A stretch of DNA of 64,000 nucleotides from Setoptus koraiensis (Eukaryota > Arthropoda), in NCBI GenBank assembly GCA_048013815.1, contig CM106585.1:23994001-24058000 (forward strand). Direction: 5' to 3'. Position numbers and translations under genes: made by a program. This document shows positions 14,201 to 26,600 of the stretch, one piece after another. The notes below the pieces were generated by a model. It was not told where the DNA came from and did no database searches. It was given only the letters and a program-made list of their open reading frames with translations. Each line of letters opens with the position of its first letter. Positions within the stretch are counted from its first letter, which is position 1.

Positions 14201-14785
14201 ACATCTGCACGTATAAGTTTACTATTTCTAAGTGCTAAATTTGGTCGCTCGTGGACATGGTCAAATACTGTAAATTGGCAAAGTTTTTGCAATCAATAAC
14301 CAGCAATCAGCAAACAAACAAGTAACAACGTGACGCTAGACTCGACAAAATAGATTTGAATGAACGAAACTTAACTTTTCCTTCGGTGACATTCATGCAT
14401 GCAGTGGCTTACTGCAAATATACGATGGTTCGAAATAGCTCGGCTCGAGTGATCCAGACAGTAGCTATCGAACTTGGCGAGTCTGCTGCCAGCGGGATAT
14501 CTGGAGGGAGCCCCTCGAGGTTAAACATTGACTTGGCTTGCTTCAATTTTGCTCATCTCCTCCGAGCGGAAGCGTACTCTCTCTTTATCATACAAATTGG
14601 CATGCTCGAGATTCGTGCGCCCTCTATAACTGGATTGTGAAACTTGACGAAATTGTCGGTGTTACAAACTACCATCAGATGAATTTACTGGCAACTTATG
14701 GGTCGCAAGGTGCCCTCTGTTGAGTTTGCGATCAACTACATGGCTGTTATAGTATCACCGTAATACCTTTTGTGCTGTTGATATA
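11222..14785. other. Non-coding flank 5' of the Sox gene, first part
   Basis: No gene is supported. The sequence upstream of the Sox start codon holds TTG-rich tracts at about 11560-11590, 11873-11955 and 11994-12020, and a GTA/GCA tract at 12351-12427. The frames at 13558-14640 have no recognisable domain and no convincing splice sites. The Sox promoter should lie in the first part; I see no clear TATA box. Confidence 0.5.
12351..12427. repeat. GTA/GCA trinucleotide repeat
   Basis: About 20 GTA triplets mixed with GCA, CTG and GTG variants, in non-coding DNA. Confidence 0.75.
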
Positions 14786-15156
14786 GGGTGTCTCGATCAA
14801 GCGCCCAGGTCCAGAAACACATGTGCAGCACACAAGCACAGACAGTGCAAAGTAGTTTTATGTGCTGCTGTTGTACCACGACAATAAACACGCTCAAAGT
14901 CAAGCTTACGCACGAACTGTGCGATTCAAGCGGCACAGGTTTTTCTGATGCACCTAACTTAGTTTACAAAAAGTCCACGAGAGCCGCGCTGCAGTGCATT
15001 CTTCGTTGAACAAAGTGTGAGCAGCGCCTCTGTTGGATATTTCATAAACCATCGGTGCACATTGGAAGCAGCGCGCAGTGTTTGTGTGAAGACAATGCAC
15101 TGTGGAAGGTAGCGTAGCATAATCTGTAGAAAACGGGTCGCTTGATTGAGACACCC
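14786..15156. mobile_element. Mariner/Tc1-type MITE, 371 bp
   Basis: A non-autonomous DNA transposon. Its left end is GGGTGTCTCGATCAAGCG. The right end, read on the other strand, is GGGTGTCTCAATCAAGCG, and the match continues to 19 of 21 bases. Both ends abut TA (14784-14785 and 15157-15158), the target duplication used by Tc1/mariner elements; GGGTGTCTC-type ends are familiar from mariner-like elements. The interior also has inverted words, for example CAGTGCATTC on one side and a matching inverted stretch near 15085. No transposase motif is visible, so it would need an enzyme supplied in trans. The near-identical ends suggest it is not very old. Confidence 0.85.
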
Positions 15157-18100
15157 TATAGTTTTAGTATTATTGACGCATGAGTAGCATAGATGGCAGC
15201 AGCGGTTCAATTTTGCGTGTCAGCCATTTCGGGGGATACACCAAAGATTGCAATTTATGACACGCGGTGTCGCCACATTGGTGAGCCAAGCCGAATGCTG
15301 GCCACAGCACGATGCGTCAAGTGCATGAGTCTAGTTACTGGCTAGTTGCTGGCTTGTTGTCGACGGCTGCGCATTGCGCATCGTGCACATGAGTTGATTG
15401 GATGATCGCGTATCTTCCACGATTCGATTTGATTCAAATTGTTCGATTTGTTTCATTCGATTCAATTTGATTGGACAGAGAACTTTTGCTCGCAATTGTT
15501 CAACTAACTCAACACAAACCAGTGGTTAGTTTGTTCGTATTCACAAATGAATATTGTTTTATTGTGAATACTATTGGAAACAATAAATTTAGTTTCAATT
15601 AATTCATTACGATATTGAATTTATAGAAAAACAACATCAAAACAAAACAATACAAACACATAAAACAGTGACCAGACATTGCACAGCGACGACAATCAAT
15701 TAACTGAACTCTTTCAACTCGACAGGCACACTTGTCATGATATTCACTCCACTCACAGTATCAACAAAACTTGGCATCATCATCGCAATTAACGACATAT
15801 AATCACTGATATTTACAACATTTAGCCAAGTCCTTCAACCGAATGACCATTTCGCCAGGAATTCCGACAACGAGCTGAGGTAAGTGCACTCACGATGCAA
15901 AACAATCAAGTTGAGATTACATTTTAAAATGTGCATGTGAAATGCAAAATGTTTTTGTTGAAGCAACGACAAATTGTCGTAGATAGTCATCTTGTCACAC
16001 TAACCACCAATAAAGCACCGTAACACATAAAGATGTTAGTCGACAATTTGTTTGTAAGACCAAACAAGTCAAACTAAGTCATTTGGCTCAACTCACAAGC
16101 CTGTTGGTGATGCTAATTAATATTGGTGGCGAGTTATCATCAGTTTGCGATTAATTAACATTTATATATGGTCATAAACCATTGTTTAGATTACCGGTTC
16201 TTGTATCTCGCAATTATTATGTATGTGCGATATACAATATATAATAATAACTTTTATACGTTTATTTGTTTATGGACAACAATTCGCAGCCAATTTGAGA
16301 CAGTGTCATGTGGTGAGTGTCTTGTTAGCTAGCACAGGTTGCCCCTTTCAACCAATATCAGCTACCGATCTCAACATGAGAGTGGAATTAGCCCACGAGT
16401 TAGCAAAAATAATGGCAAAGTGGGTGTAATTTGTCTTGTGTAACAACTTGATTCAATTGAGAGGACAATACGACAAGTGTTAATCGCGATATAAAGCGAT
16501 ATAAAGCAGAGAGAAAGAAAGAAAATTTGGCACCTCAAACTTTCGAATAAACAAGCAATTCAACTAACAACAAGAGTTGTCTATTTTGTTTTATGATATG
16601 CTTGTTGTGATGTTAATGCAATCATCATGCATCATTTGAATTGTAATTAAAAACTATTCTAGCCATGGCAGAAAGTCAACAACATTATCAGTTTGTTTAC
16701 ATCATACACAGCACATACACAGACAGATAACAGGTAGTGTTGTTATTGTCTTCGAGGCACAATGCTAAAACTATAGTTGTGATGGAGAATGGTTGTGAAA
16801 TATTTCCGTGGTTGTAGCATCGCAACAACCGCCACCACAAGTAGACACTTTTGACTGGAAATCAAATGGATGACGTAGTGGTGCAATTGTATATAGATAG
16901 TTCTCTAATTACTAATTCAGATCAATGCTTGTTGATGGTCGTCGTCACTCGCGAGTCGCGACTAAAAGGGTAGATGACTTGAGACTGGCTGGCACAAGTC
17001 ACAAATAGCTATTCTTTTTAATTTGATGCGCCGTTGTGAGCCGCCATTTGACTTTTCGTTAGGTTTGTCAGTAAATTGCCGCAATTGCCCAGCATGCGAA
17101 AATGAGAAACGCATCACAAGTCGTTGAAATCGTTTGTGTGATGCGTCGGCAAACAAACTGTTAGTTAGCTATAGTTGTTTTTTGTTTGTTAGCCGTTGCT
17201 TGTATATCTATGTGTTCGAGTATCATGCATTCGAGTGATACTGGATCGCTGGAGACGAGCCAGAAAGAGGGACAGGGAGAGAGTAATATACTCATTATCA
17301 CATTTAGTTGTTGCTGTTGTCGCATGCTTCATAGGGTTTGAGCTCATCCATTACTTGATTGATTAAGCGACAAGCTTTCGCAGTAATAAGAAATGTCGGT
17401 CAATCCGCTTGCCGCTCGCCGTTCGCCGCTTGCCGTTGATATATTACAACTTGTTGTTGTTGTATCTCTGGCAAGAACACTCTTTATCACTTGCGTTCCC
17501 ATTACCTTGTGTATCTATAATGTATCTGGCTGGCACTTTCGGCACTCGCTCTGTTGTGTGTGACCAGCCCCAATTTACCAATTTACCAATTTACACCGGT
17601 TAGGTAGCTCTAATTTTGGTGTTTATATAGTGTGTGTGTGTGGCTGTTTGGTTAATGGTGGTGGCCCTAAAAAGTGAGAGGGGGAGAGAAAGAGGCAAAC
17701 GCTTTTTGGTGCAAGGTGAACAATAGTGATTGATTATGGGCGCAACTTGACACAAACGCTGGTGTTAAGCGCCAACAACAGCAACAGCAACAACAACCAA
17801 CACCACGCCAGAGAACAAACCGAAGCTCTCACTTGCTTGATTGATTAGATGGCCTTGCAAACCACCCACCAGTAAAAGCAACAGCAACATGAGAAATAAA
17901 TTATCATTATTATTATTTTGCATAAATATATGCGCACACAATTCGGTCGCTATATCAGTCGCTTGTCACGACACAAATGCAAATTAAAATGAGAATGCAA
18001 ATGTTGGCGCCATCACAGGAACACACACACACACACTCAGACAAATACAAGACTCTAGACTTGTGAGTATCTTGCAATCATGATGATAGCTTTCCAATAG

Positions 18101-18665
18101 TGATGATTGCCGCCACTACAGTCAGCTGATTTGTTCAACAAGCAACGGTCGAGGGTGCCAATTGGATAAAATTGGTAAAAAGAGAGCGATGTTACGCGAT
18201 CATCACGTGATAAAACAATTCACTTATTACTGCTGCTGCTGTTGCCGTTCGTAATATTGATACCAGACACCAGATAACCTGATAAACGCCAATCTTGGGT
18301 TGTATCGCGCAGGTAAAAACAATTTAGCTAATGCCATTTTCATGCTGCTTCCTCCAACAACTAACAAGTGAGTGCTCATGATGCCGACTGGCGCTGCTTG
18401 GCGCAGTTGGCCATAGTTTGTGAGGGTGTCATAGTTGTCGGAGAGGCAATGGCAGCGGGCAAAATGATGAACTGTGCCGCTCGACGAGATATAAATTTGG
18501 TTAGTGCTGCTCGAACACTCAAACATGAGGCCGATACGCACGCTAATGATGTCAAATGATTATCTTCACACTGCTACCTGTACTTTAATTAGATTGTTTG
18601 TAGCGCCCTCACCAATGTTTCCTCCATGCCAATGAACAGTGCCATTCACCTGGTGAGTTCACTTG

Positions 18666-18678
18666 CAACAGCAACAGC

Positions 18679-18722
<44 letters not shown>

Positions 18723-18723
18723 C
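18666..18723. repeat. CAA trinucleotide repeat
   Basis: About 19 triplets, starting CAACAG and then uninterrupted CAA. Non-coding. Confidence 0.9.
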
Positions 18724-21137
18724 CAGATATCTGCTGCACAACAGCAAGAGGAAGAACAACAACAACATTGGCTACTGTGGCCAGTAATTGATGATTAGGC
18801 AAGAATGAGACAGAACAAACTCGTTTGCGTGTCATCTAGAGGGCGCCCAACTGATGCCATTTCATCCATCATCATTGTTTTATCATTCTCTATCTCCATA
18901 TGTTTCGTGGCGCTTTACCATTATTATTGTTGCTGCCATTATTGCGTGCCACAACAACAACAACAGCAACAACAACATAGGCAGTAGTTGCAGCAAGCAT
19001 GGGTCATATTGTTGGCATTAGGCACGCAGCACGAGCTCGGCAACTGGAATGCTAATGCAAGGCCAGTTCAGCCAGGTTATTGGCGCCTAGGTCGGCGGTG
19101 CTGTGACGTAATAACACTTGCCATTCTCGGGTTAGCGTACGAATTTGCCCTCTCATTAGGTGTTAATGAGATGGCAGATATTTGAATATCTGCTCACAGC
19201 GCATAGATTCAGGCAATAGATAAATGGCATGCTAGCACAACTAGAGCACATGATAAATATTCTCCAATCTTTTGGGCGTCTTCGCAACCATATCTAGCTA
19301 GCTATTTTGCTACATCCATTGCGATAGAATATCTATCTATCTATGTATCGGTGATGCCGATCTAACCAGAACAAGCTGATTATAACAAAGAGCAACTCAT
19401 GCCGGCCTTCTCACCTATCGCATGGCCTCTCTAGCGGCCACTGACCACTGACTCCTGACTCCTGTCATATGTGATGTTTATATTTCATTAGTTGGCGCCA
19501 GCACATTCTCACCATGATTGTGTCGAGCATACATAATGGCATTATCATACTGTCTCGTTACGCTCTCTATCATGTGGATATCGCTCGCTTTATCTAGGAT
19601 ATAACTATGCACAGATATAGACTAATTAGCAAGTGATGGTCGGAACAAGCGCTCAATTGATCACTTCATCATGGTGTCCAGCAATAATGTCTATTCTATT
19701 CTGTGTGTGTGTCTTATTCTAATTCGTTTGTTGTTGCTGTTTTATATTTCGCAACTCTAATAGTTTAATTTACGCTTGCCTCGGGCCAATTCAACTAATG
19801 AATGCGATGGCGATTATCTCGCCATAGTTGCCGCCATTGTGTTGCCATTGTTGCCTTTTAACCGTGACTACGATCAGATAAAAAACAAAGTCCACAAAGG
19901 CGAGCTAACTAATTTAGTTGTTGCTGCAGAACTGCTGCATGCAAAACGTTTACACTTGACACCGGCTCGCCGGCGCGAGACGCGACCGGCTCACATGAGT
20001 CATATCAGTCAGCTGTTTAGCTGTCAAACGAGAGCAAATACACAATCAGTTAATCTCAATGTGAAAAAGAATGCATAATGATTACGCAATCGTTTGTGTG
20101 TGTGTGTGTGATTGCGTGATCTGCACACAAATATACTATTATTGGCTAACACTAAATTAGTCGTCGTTACATTAAAGAGCTCACCTTTTCTAGCTTATTA
20201 ATGCCTCTGCTGCTACTAATAATAAATTAGCAGTGTGAAATGTGTTGTGGGTACGGAAGAAACAGACCAAATCCTACATATCGTTTCGCCGGCTAGTCAG
20301 CATGTGGATTTTATCACCATGGCAATTATTTCAATTGCAATATTGCCACCTGAAGTCACCTGAACTCACTAACTCACCGACTGCTTGACTCTTTCACCAA
20401 TTGGCAACTGCTGCTGCTTAATGCCTAATGCCATATGAAATGAAATGTTGCTGTTGCCTAATGTCTTATGAAATGGAGGAAGAGCTCACTGACAGGCAAT
20501 CTTATTTTTATTCATGTCCAGCAACCATTTTGCAGCCGGCATCATTGTGCCGCCGGCTTCGAATGGTGCCAGCCCTGGTGGTCAACAAATTTTCGACTCG
20601 AATCTTGCCCTAACCAATCATCCAATGGCCAACACCGTGTATTTGACCGTGTAATGGCGCTGCTGTCGGTGGCATCCACCACTAAGGTGGCCGCAATAAA
20701 TCTAAATATTTATATCTAATGCATATTATTTTTGTCTAGTTAGTTGAAATGGGATGAGCGCTAAAAAGGAGCGATCTCCATAAGTGGTACTCTCTCTACT
20801 TTGCTCCAAATCTAAGTGAACTTTACCTAGAAAACATTAAATACTTTTGGCTTCTTGTTACAACGAGTTCTAATTGAATTCCAGATCGATGAAATAAAGA
20901 AACTGAATTGAATTGTCAAAGTCAAGGTGATCATCTCAGTGTCCAGTGGCCATCGCATCGCGTGTACGAGAGACATCTCAACAATTTTTTGCATACTCTA
21001 AGTGGATCAATGCAACAATCAATAATAAATAGATGAGCCCGAGTGCAGGTTGGCGGCCATGAAAGGCGATCATAATCAATTTATTTATTTGTTTGTGTGT
21101 CTTATTTATAGGCACAATTTTAGATGAAATATCGCAA

Positions 21138-21171
21138 ATATCTCTTGCCGCAAATATGCGACAAGAGATAT
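21138..21171. repeat. Inverted repeat, 10-bp arms
   Basis: ATATCTCTTG and its exact complement CAAGAGATAT flank a 14-nt loop that itself contains GCAAATATGC, a partial inverted repeat. A cruciform or RNA hairpin could form. Confidence 0.7.
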
Positions 21172-21921
21172 CTTGACATGTCGGTGAGCGGTGTTGTTGT
21201 TGATGGTGAAACGATGACAGCTCATTCGGCATACAACAGACGGCATTGATTTATTTTAACAAACTAGTTAACGTTGCCTGGTTTAAATATCACTACAGAT
21301 ATAGGTATATATTACACTGGCCACTTGTTCATGCGAACATGTTAACATAAGAATTTCTATTTCTATTTCTCGTTCACCGGAGCTCAATTAAGTGAGTTCT
21401 CTTTTTGCACTTGCTGTCCGTGCTTTCCGAAAACATAACACATGAAATACAGCGAGAAAAAACTATTTTCCATTTATATCTTCATATTATGCGGTATTTC
21501 AATATTTTTTACTATATATAAGTTGTATTCCCGAGTTAGATAAAGTGAAAATATGAGATACTGTTAGTCGTGTCGTGCAAACGCAGCCCTCACAGCATTG
21601 GCTGCATGATGATAATGATGATCGCTAGATCGCTTTCACGAGACTTTTGGAGCACCTGTTGAGCAAGCGAAAGTGGCCAGACAACAACAGAGGCACAAAG
21701 CTGACGATAAAAAACTTTGTTTATGTAACCTGTGTGGCCTACATACATGCAAGCAAACGTACGGTGCATAACATGAGAATAATAATGATAATTGGCTCTC
21801 GTTGTTAGTGTGCAGACTCGAGTTGAAAGAATGTCTAATCTTATATAATAATTGCTGCTCTTCACTGCTTCGTTTTGCCATTGCTCGTGTGTGGTTAGCA
21901 AAGTGGCCAAAATAAATATAA

Positions 21922-21958
21922 TCACATATGGGCTTGGTAATTGCCAGCCCATATGTGA
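21922..21958. repeat. Inverted repeat, 13-bp perfect arms
   Basis: TCACATATGGGCT and its exact reverse complement AGCCCATATGTGA are separated by 11 nt. There is no target duplication or longer element around it, so it looks like an isolated hairpin. Confidence 0.8.
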
Positions 21959-24900
21959 GCAACAGCAACAGCAACAGCAAAAGGTAACAGTGAGAGTGGT
22001 CAAGATTGGACTACTCATTGCCAATGATGCTACCATTGGCTGCTTTAATTACCTGCAACAACGGTTGCCATGACTACGCCGCTTAGCGATAACGGTTTTA
22101 CGAGCATCTTTCTCTCGTCTCGCATTTTATTTATCCTTGATCTTTCTCTGGCAACCAATCTCTGGCGAACAGTATGATTTTGATGTTGCTGCCATATTGA
22201 TATTGTTGACTGTGCGTGTGTTTTTACTGCTACTTTTGCGAATAGGTGTTTTTTATCTTTGCTGCAAACACCAATCAACCGACATCTCAATCAGCTGATA
22301 CACCAACCAACCAGCCGACCAACCGTCCATCCGACGATGATCAGAATGATCGCATCGCCAACCCAATGAGAATCATCGCCAACGCATGCTGATGATTTTA
22401 ATTAATTTTCGTCAATGATACGTCCTGCTGAACATTTCGGTCTGCGTTGCGTCGTGCTCACCGTTGCCGTTGGCTGCAGCCAACGGTTTGGTCAGTTTGG
22501 CCAGTGGTCAGTTGCGGCAATCTGTGCTTTTTGCGCGGTCGCCGCGCGATTGATATAAAATATATCAAAGAAGAAATTATTATATCAATTTTAGCTTTAT
22601 TAACGTGTGCTTACGTGTGTTTGTGTTGTCTCTCTTTTGGCTGGTCTCGTTAAATGAAGAATTTTTGTTTGCTCGCTATCTGTCCCTGTCTGAGCTATCA
22701 TCTGTGTGTGTTTGAATTTCTTGAAAACTTTGATTGCTCCTTCATCGGGCCAGCATTAGATTATTGGTGGTCATAATAATACATGGTCATAATAGGCCTG
22801 CTGATTGTATCAATGACCCACGTTGAATGGACATGATGATCAAATGATCAAAATAGGTTCAATGAACCAGCACTTCGGCCAGCACAACCACGTGTCTAAT
22901 TACTCATTCTGAGCTGACCAGTCCAATGGCGAGTCCAATGACGAGTTGGCTGCATCAGTGGGCCCGTTTGCTTACCGTTCGCGAACAACAGGCCGTTACA
23001 ATTGAGCGCGATTTCACAATTTCATTGCTGCCCGCTCGATTCTACACAACAATTACATACAATTCAACAACTGGCATTTGGTCAACTCAATTCTCGAGCT
23101 GATCTCACCTGAGCGCCGTGCCACTCACGTGTCTACTGAAATCGTAATCGTGATTATGACGATGTGACGATGACTGACACTCAAACGGCGCCATCATGTT
23201 GAGCCACATTAAAACGGAACGGCCAAAAGGTGGGCAACATTTTTGCTATTCTGCTAGCTCTCGCTCTTGCGAGCACAATGATTTGCTGGCAGCGCCCAGA
23301 AAACTCTATAAACTATATAATTGCATGATTGTGAATGTGCTGACCAGCAATCATGGCGATGCGTCAAGGTGATCATCATTGCGCTACTAAAGCCACTTGA
23401 CCGCTGAGTAGCCACCGCAATCACTGACATTGGCCACTGGTCAGTCAGTGGTCGGCACCGAAACAAAAAACAACCACAACGAGAATTTGCTTGCTGGCTG
23501 GTTTAGAGGGCGCCACTCGAGCAAGTGGTCGGTTTTATTTTGGCCACTGGCCGCTGGCTGCTGGCTCGTGGCCTTGGAATTCGAACAAGTATGGCCGGAT
23601 AAAAAACACAAAAACAACTTGTGGTGTCAAATGGAGTGCATCGCTCTTGTCGATAGACGATTATGATGAAATGAATAACAAATGGCTGTGGCTTTACATT
23701 TATAAAGTGAAGCAAAGTGAGTTTGTGATGCACAATATAATGCATGGCGCATCACAAAGTGCGCCATTGTGCACTTGTCTGCTGTTAGTTGGCCGCGTTT
23801 TCCGGTTCGCGAACGCCAATTCGAGCAAGTTCCACGAGTGGCCGATGTAGAGCAGTTCGAAGTGCGCGGTGATCACTTTCGAACTGACACGCCGCAAAGT
23901 GGGCCGGTGAAAGCCGGCCGAGATGCGCCCATCGATTAGGTGCATCTCACAACCGCCCTGTTGCAATTTCATTCTTTCGAACACTTTGGTTAATTTTTCC
24001 GCCCCGCGTTGCCCCTGACACTGCTGTCTTTTGTCTTTTGTTGCTGGCATTGTTCACCTCAACTTGCTTGCCGTTGATGCTGCCAGTTTCTGTTGTTGTT
24101 GTTGATTTGCGAAAAATGTTTGCCCGTTGTAATTACTTTTTTTCGTTGTTGTTCGCTCGCTTGTTGTCTATTAGACGCGAGTGCAGCAGTTCTTTAGCGC
24201 CAACACCGGCCCAATGAGCACCATTAAAGATATCAAACTGCCATCATCGGAGTGAAATGCGACCAGTAAAAAACCCAACAATACGTTTAATTGGCCTTCC
24301 TTGGGCTTGTAACGATGACCAATGAAGCGACGCTTTTGTTTTTGTTGTTTTAATTCGGCGCAAACTTTTTTCGCTTTGATTCGAGACTATTGGAGATCAG
24401 AACCAAATTGAAATTATTGCTCACTCACTCTGTTGCTTGGCCGTCACAGTGAACCAAACAACACAACAAATAACAAACTACCTATAGAACGAGATAAAAT
24501 AAAATTAAAATAAAAAGTAGAACAGAAATTGCACAAATTAGTCGCTTCCTTTGAATCAACTCGTATTATATTACCTGATATTGAGTACGCGCTATTGACG
24601 ATCGTCCACAGAGTAGGCAAACTGTTTGTTGTTGTTTTATTATTAACACTGCACAAGCGTGTAGTAAAAAGTTAATCCAACCAAAAGACTCTGTTTACTT
24701 TGACACAGTTGCGTTCTTTCTAACCTATTCCGACCATCATTTATAAAATTTATTTATAAATTGATTCAATTCGCTAACATGATTTATGGTACGCGCTTTC
24801 CCCTGCGCAAAACAGAGCGCCAATTCGAAACGGGCTCAGCATTTGACCTTTGGCATCACAAATGACCATTCTGCGCACCGGGGGACGGGGGGTTAAAATC

Positions 24901-25160
24901 GTGTTCGCGAACGCACAAACGCGATTGCCACTTTTTCGCTAGACAACGCCAATATCGCCCGCAATCCGTTACAATTAATTAATTATAATAATAACAAATT
25001 TGCTTTCTCTCGCCCTCTCGTCATGGTCTGTTTCACTTTTATGCATGTTACATTGTAACTGTTGTGACATGTCACGATATTACCTATCACGCAGCCAGTA
25101 TGAACTAGCATAAACACTGTCAGTATTGTCAATATTGTGAACAGTGGATGACACAACAGC

Positions 25161-26312
25161 ATGGAATCAGCTGCAAAGGAGACGACCACTTTCATATTGG
25201 CCGAAAGTGGCCAACAAGGCCAATTGTTGGACAAAAATCAGATCATCAACAACAAAAATAATCGCACACCAAAAAACAACAAGCAACACAACAGCAACAA
25301 CAACAACAACAGGAGTAGCGGCAAATTATACAGAAATATGTTGGTGCCGGCATCAACGGAATGTGCCGGCACTAGGCTCCCCTTTATCGAAGCTACCACC
25401 ACCAGGCGGCCGAGGGGCTCCTCCTCCGGCGCGGTTAATGTATATAGTAAAATCGAGAGCGACACCAGCTACAATTGTTGGCCAAGCAGCAGCACCAACA
25501 AAAGGTGTTCATCATCGTCGGCTAAAGAGTTGGAGTACAACAGTATAAATTGTTCACACTACGATAGATGTAAATCATTGTCCATGGCAATCATCATTAT
25601 GGTATCATTGTTTCTACTGCTATTGCCAATATCATCCATGTTCCCATCGCCGTTGCCGTCAGCATCATCATTATTATCATCGCCGTCGTCGTCGCGCCAA
25701 CACCAACAACCGAACTCAAGTCAACTCAAATTACTGCAACAACAACAGCAAGAGTTGTTGTTGCCCTTGCGGCAAACAACAAATCATCTGTCCAAGGTGA
25801 GCACACACACACAAAAACAGTTCTCAGCGAGAACCCGTTCGAACCTCAATAATACCAGAGTTCTCGAATTATCCACTGCTCTCTGTGTGTCTCTCGTGCC
25901 GATGCAAAACGGCCATTAGTACGTGCAAGAGCAAACCATTCTCTTTTCGCTGTGTGTCATAGGCAAAAAGAAACCCTCTGAAATGCCGCTCCCATTCCAA
26001 CACGTACGCTATAATATATTGAATATATGTGCGAATCAGCAACCTGTACACTTAACAACAAGTTTTTTCCGTTTTGCAGCTTAGGTGCAAAAAGTGAGAA
26101 GAGTTGCCAGGTTTGCAGCGTTTGTTTGTGACGGAACAAAAAGAGAGCGTCTCGTAAATTCCGGCAATTCTCGTCTCGCGAACTATTCACCAATGTGGTC
26201 ACCATTTTCGAAGCAGCACGGCGTTCGCAAAGGAACAAACGTAGCGCAACAGACACTTGATAACAGCACTGTTAATCAAGTGATTATTCTTTGTGTCGCT
26301 GTCGAACAGTGA
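25161..26312 (+). CDS. Possible two-exon membrane or secreted protein, unrecognised
   Basis: I do not recognise this gene. The first exon is 25161-25796 (212 codons) and ends at a strong donor, AAG|GTGAGC. A good acceptor, a TTTTTTCC tract followed by CAGCTTAG, lies 288 bp on; using its second AG joins in frame to 26085-26312 and gives about 287 residues. Visible features are an Asn/Gln-rich N-terminus, one strongly hydrophobic stretch at residues 142-160 starting at an internal Met (MAIIIMVSLFLLLL), and then a Ser/Pro and Gln-rich segment. The hydrophobic stretch could be a signal peptide if translation starts at that Met, or a type II anchor. Exon 2 has unremarkable composition and could be wrong; using the first AG would stop after five codons. 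Splicing of exon 1 in frame to the CAG at 31159-31161 in the TSP1 gene is also conceivable. Confidence 0.3.
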
Positions 26313-26489
26313 TGCGTAGTGTTCGTCGCCGACAGTTTGGCGCTTTCTTTTTTCACAAGACAACCAACGGACGAAAGACAAACAATCGTTTTGTGCCAAT
26401 GTCATCCCTGTCTCACTTTGATAGGTGCTAAAGATAGTAGTGGCAGACACGACGTCGTCGTTCGTGTGCTGGCTTTTACTCTTGTTTGC

Positions 26490-26600
26490 TGTCCGGTGTC
26501 CAGTGTCCAGCGTCCAGTGTCCGATGTCCGATGTCCGGTGTCCTGTGTCCGACGTGTGATGCTAGATGCGCCATGTGAGATGTGCGATGTGAGATGTGAG
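26490..26600. repeat. GTGTCCR / GATGTGA heptamer arrays
   Basis: Two adjacent 7-bp tandem repeats. The first is about nine copies of GTGTCCA-like units (GTCCGGT, GTCCAGT, GTCCGAT); the second, at about 26571-26600, is about four GATGTGA/GATGTGC units. Confidence 0.75.

Larger units (their letters stand above)
15159..25160. other. Non-coding gene-poor stretch
   Basis: About 10 kb with no gene I can support. Frames are short and lack family motifs. The DNA contains a CAA array at 18666-18723, two strong inverted repeats (21138-21171 and 21922-21958) and interspersed CAA/TTG and CACA tracts. It may hold regulatory elements for the neighbouring Sox gene, which is inferred only from its position and emptiness. 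Short exons of an unrecognised gene cannot be ruled out. Confidence 0.5.

Noticed and set aside
14015-14640. Two plus-strand frames of 94 codons each
   Set aside because: No recognisable motif, no splice partners and composition like the surrounding DNA.
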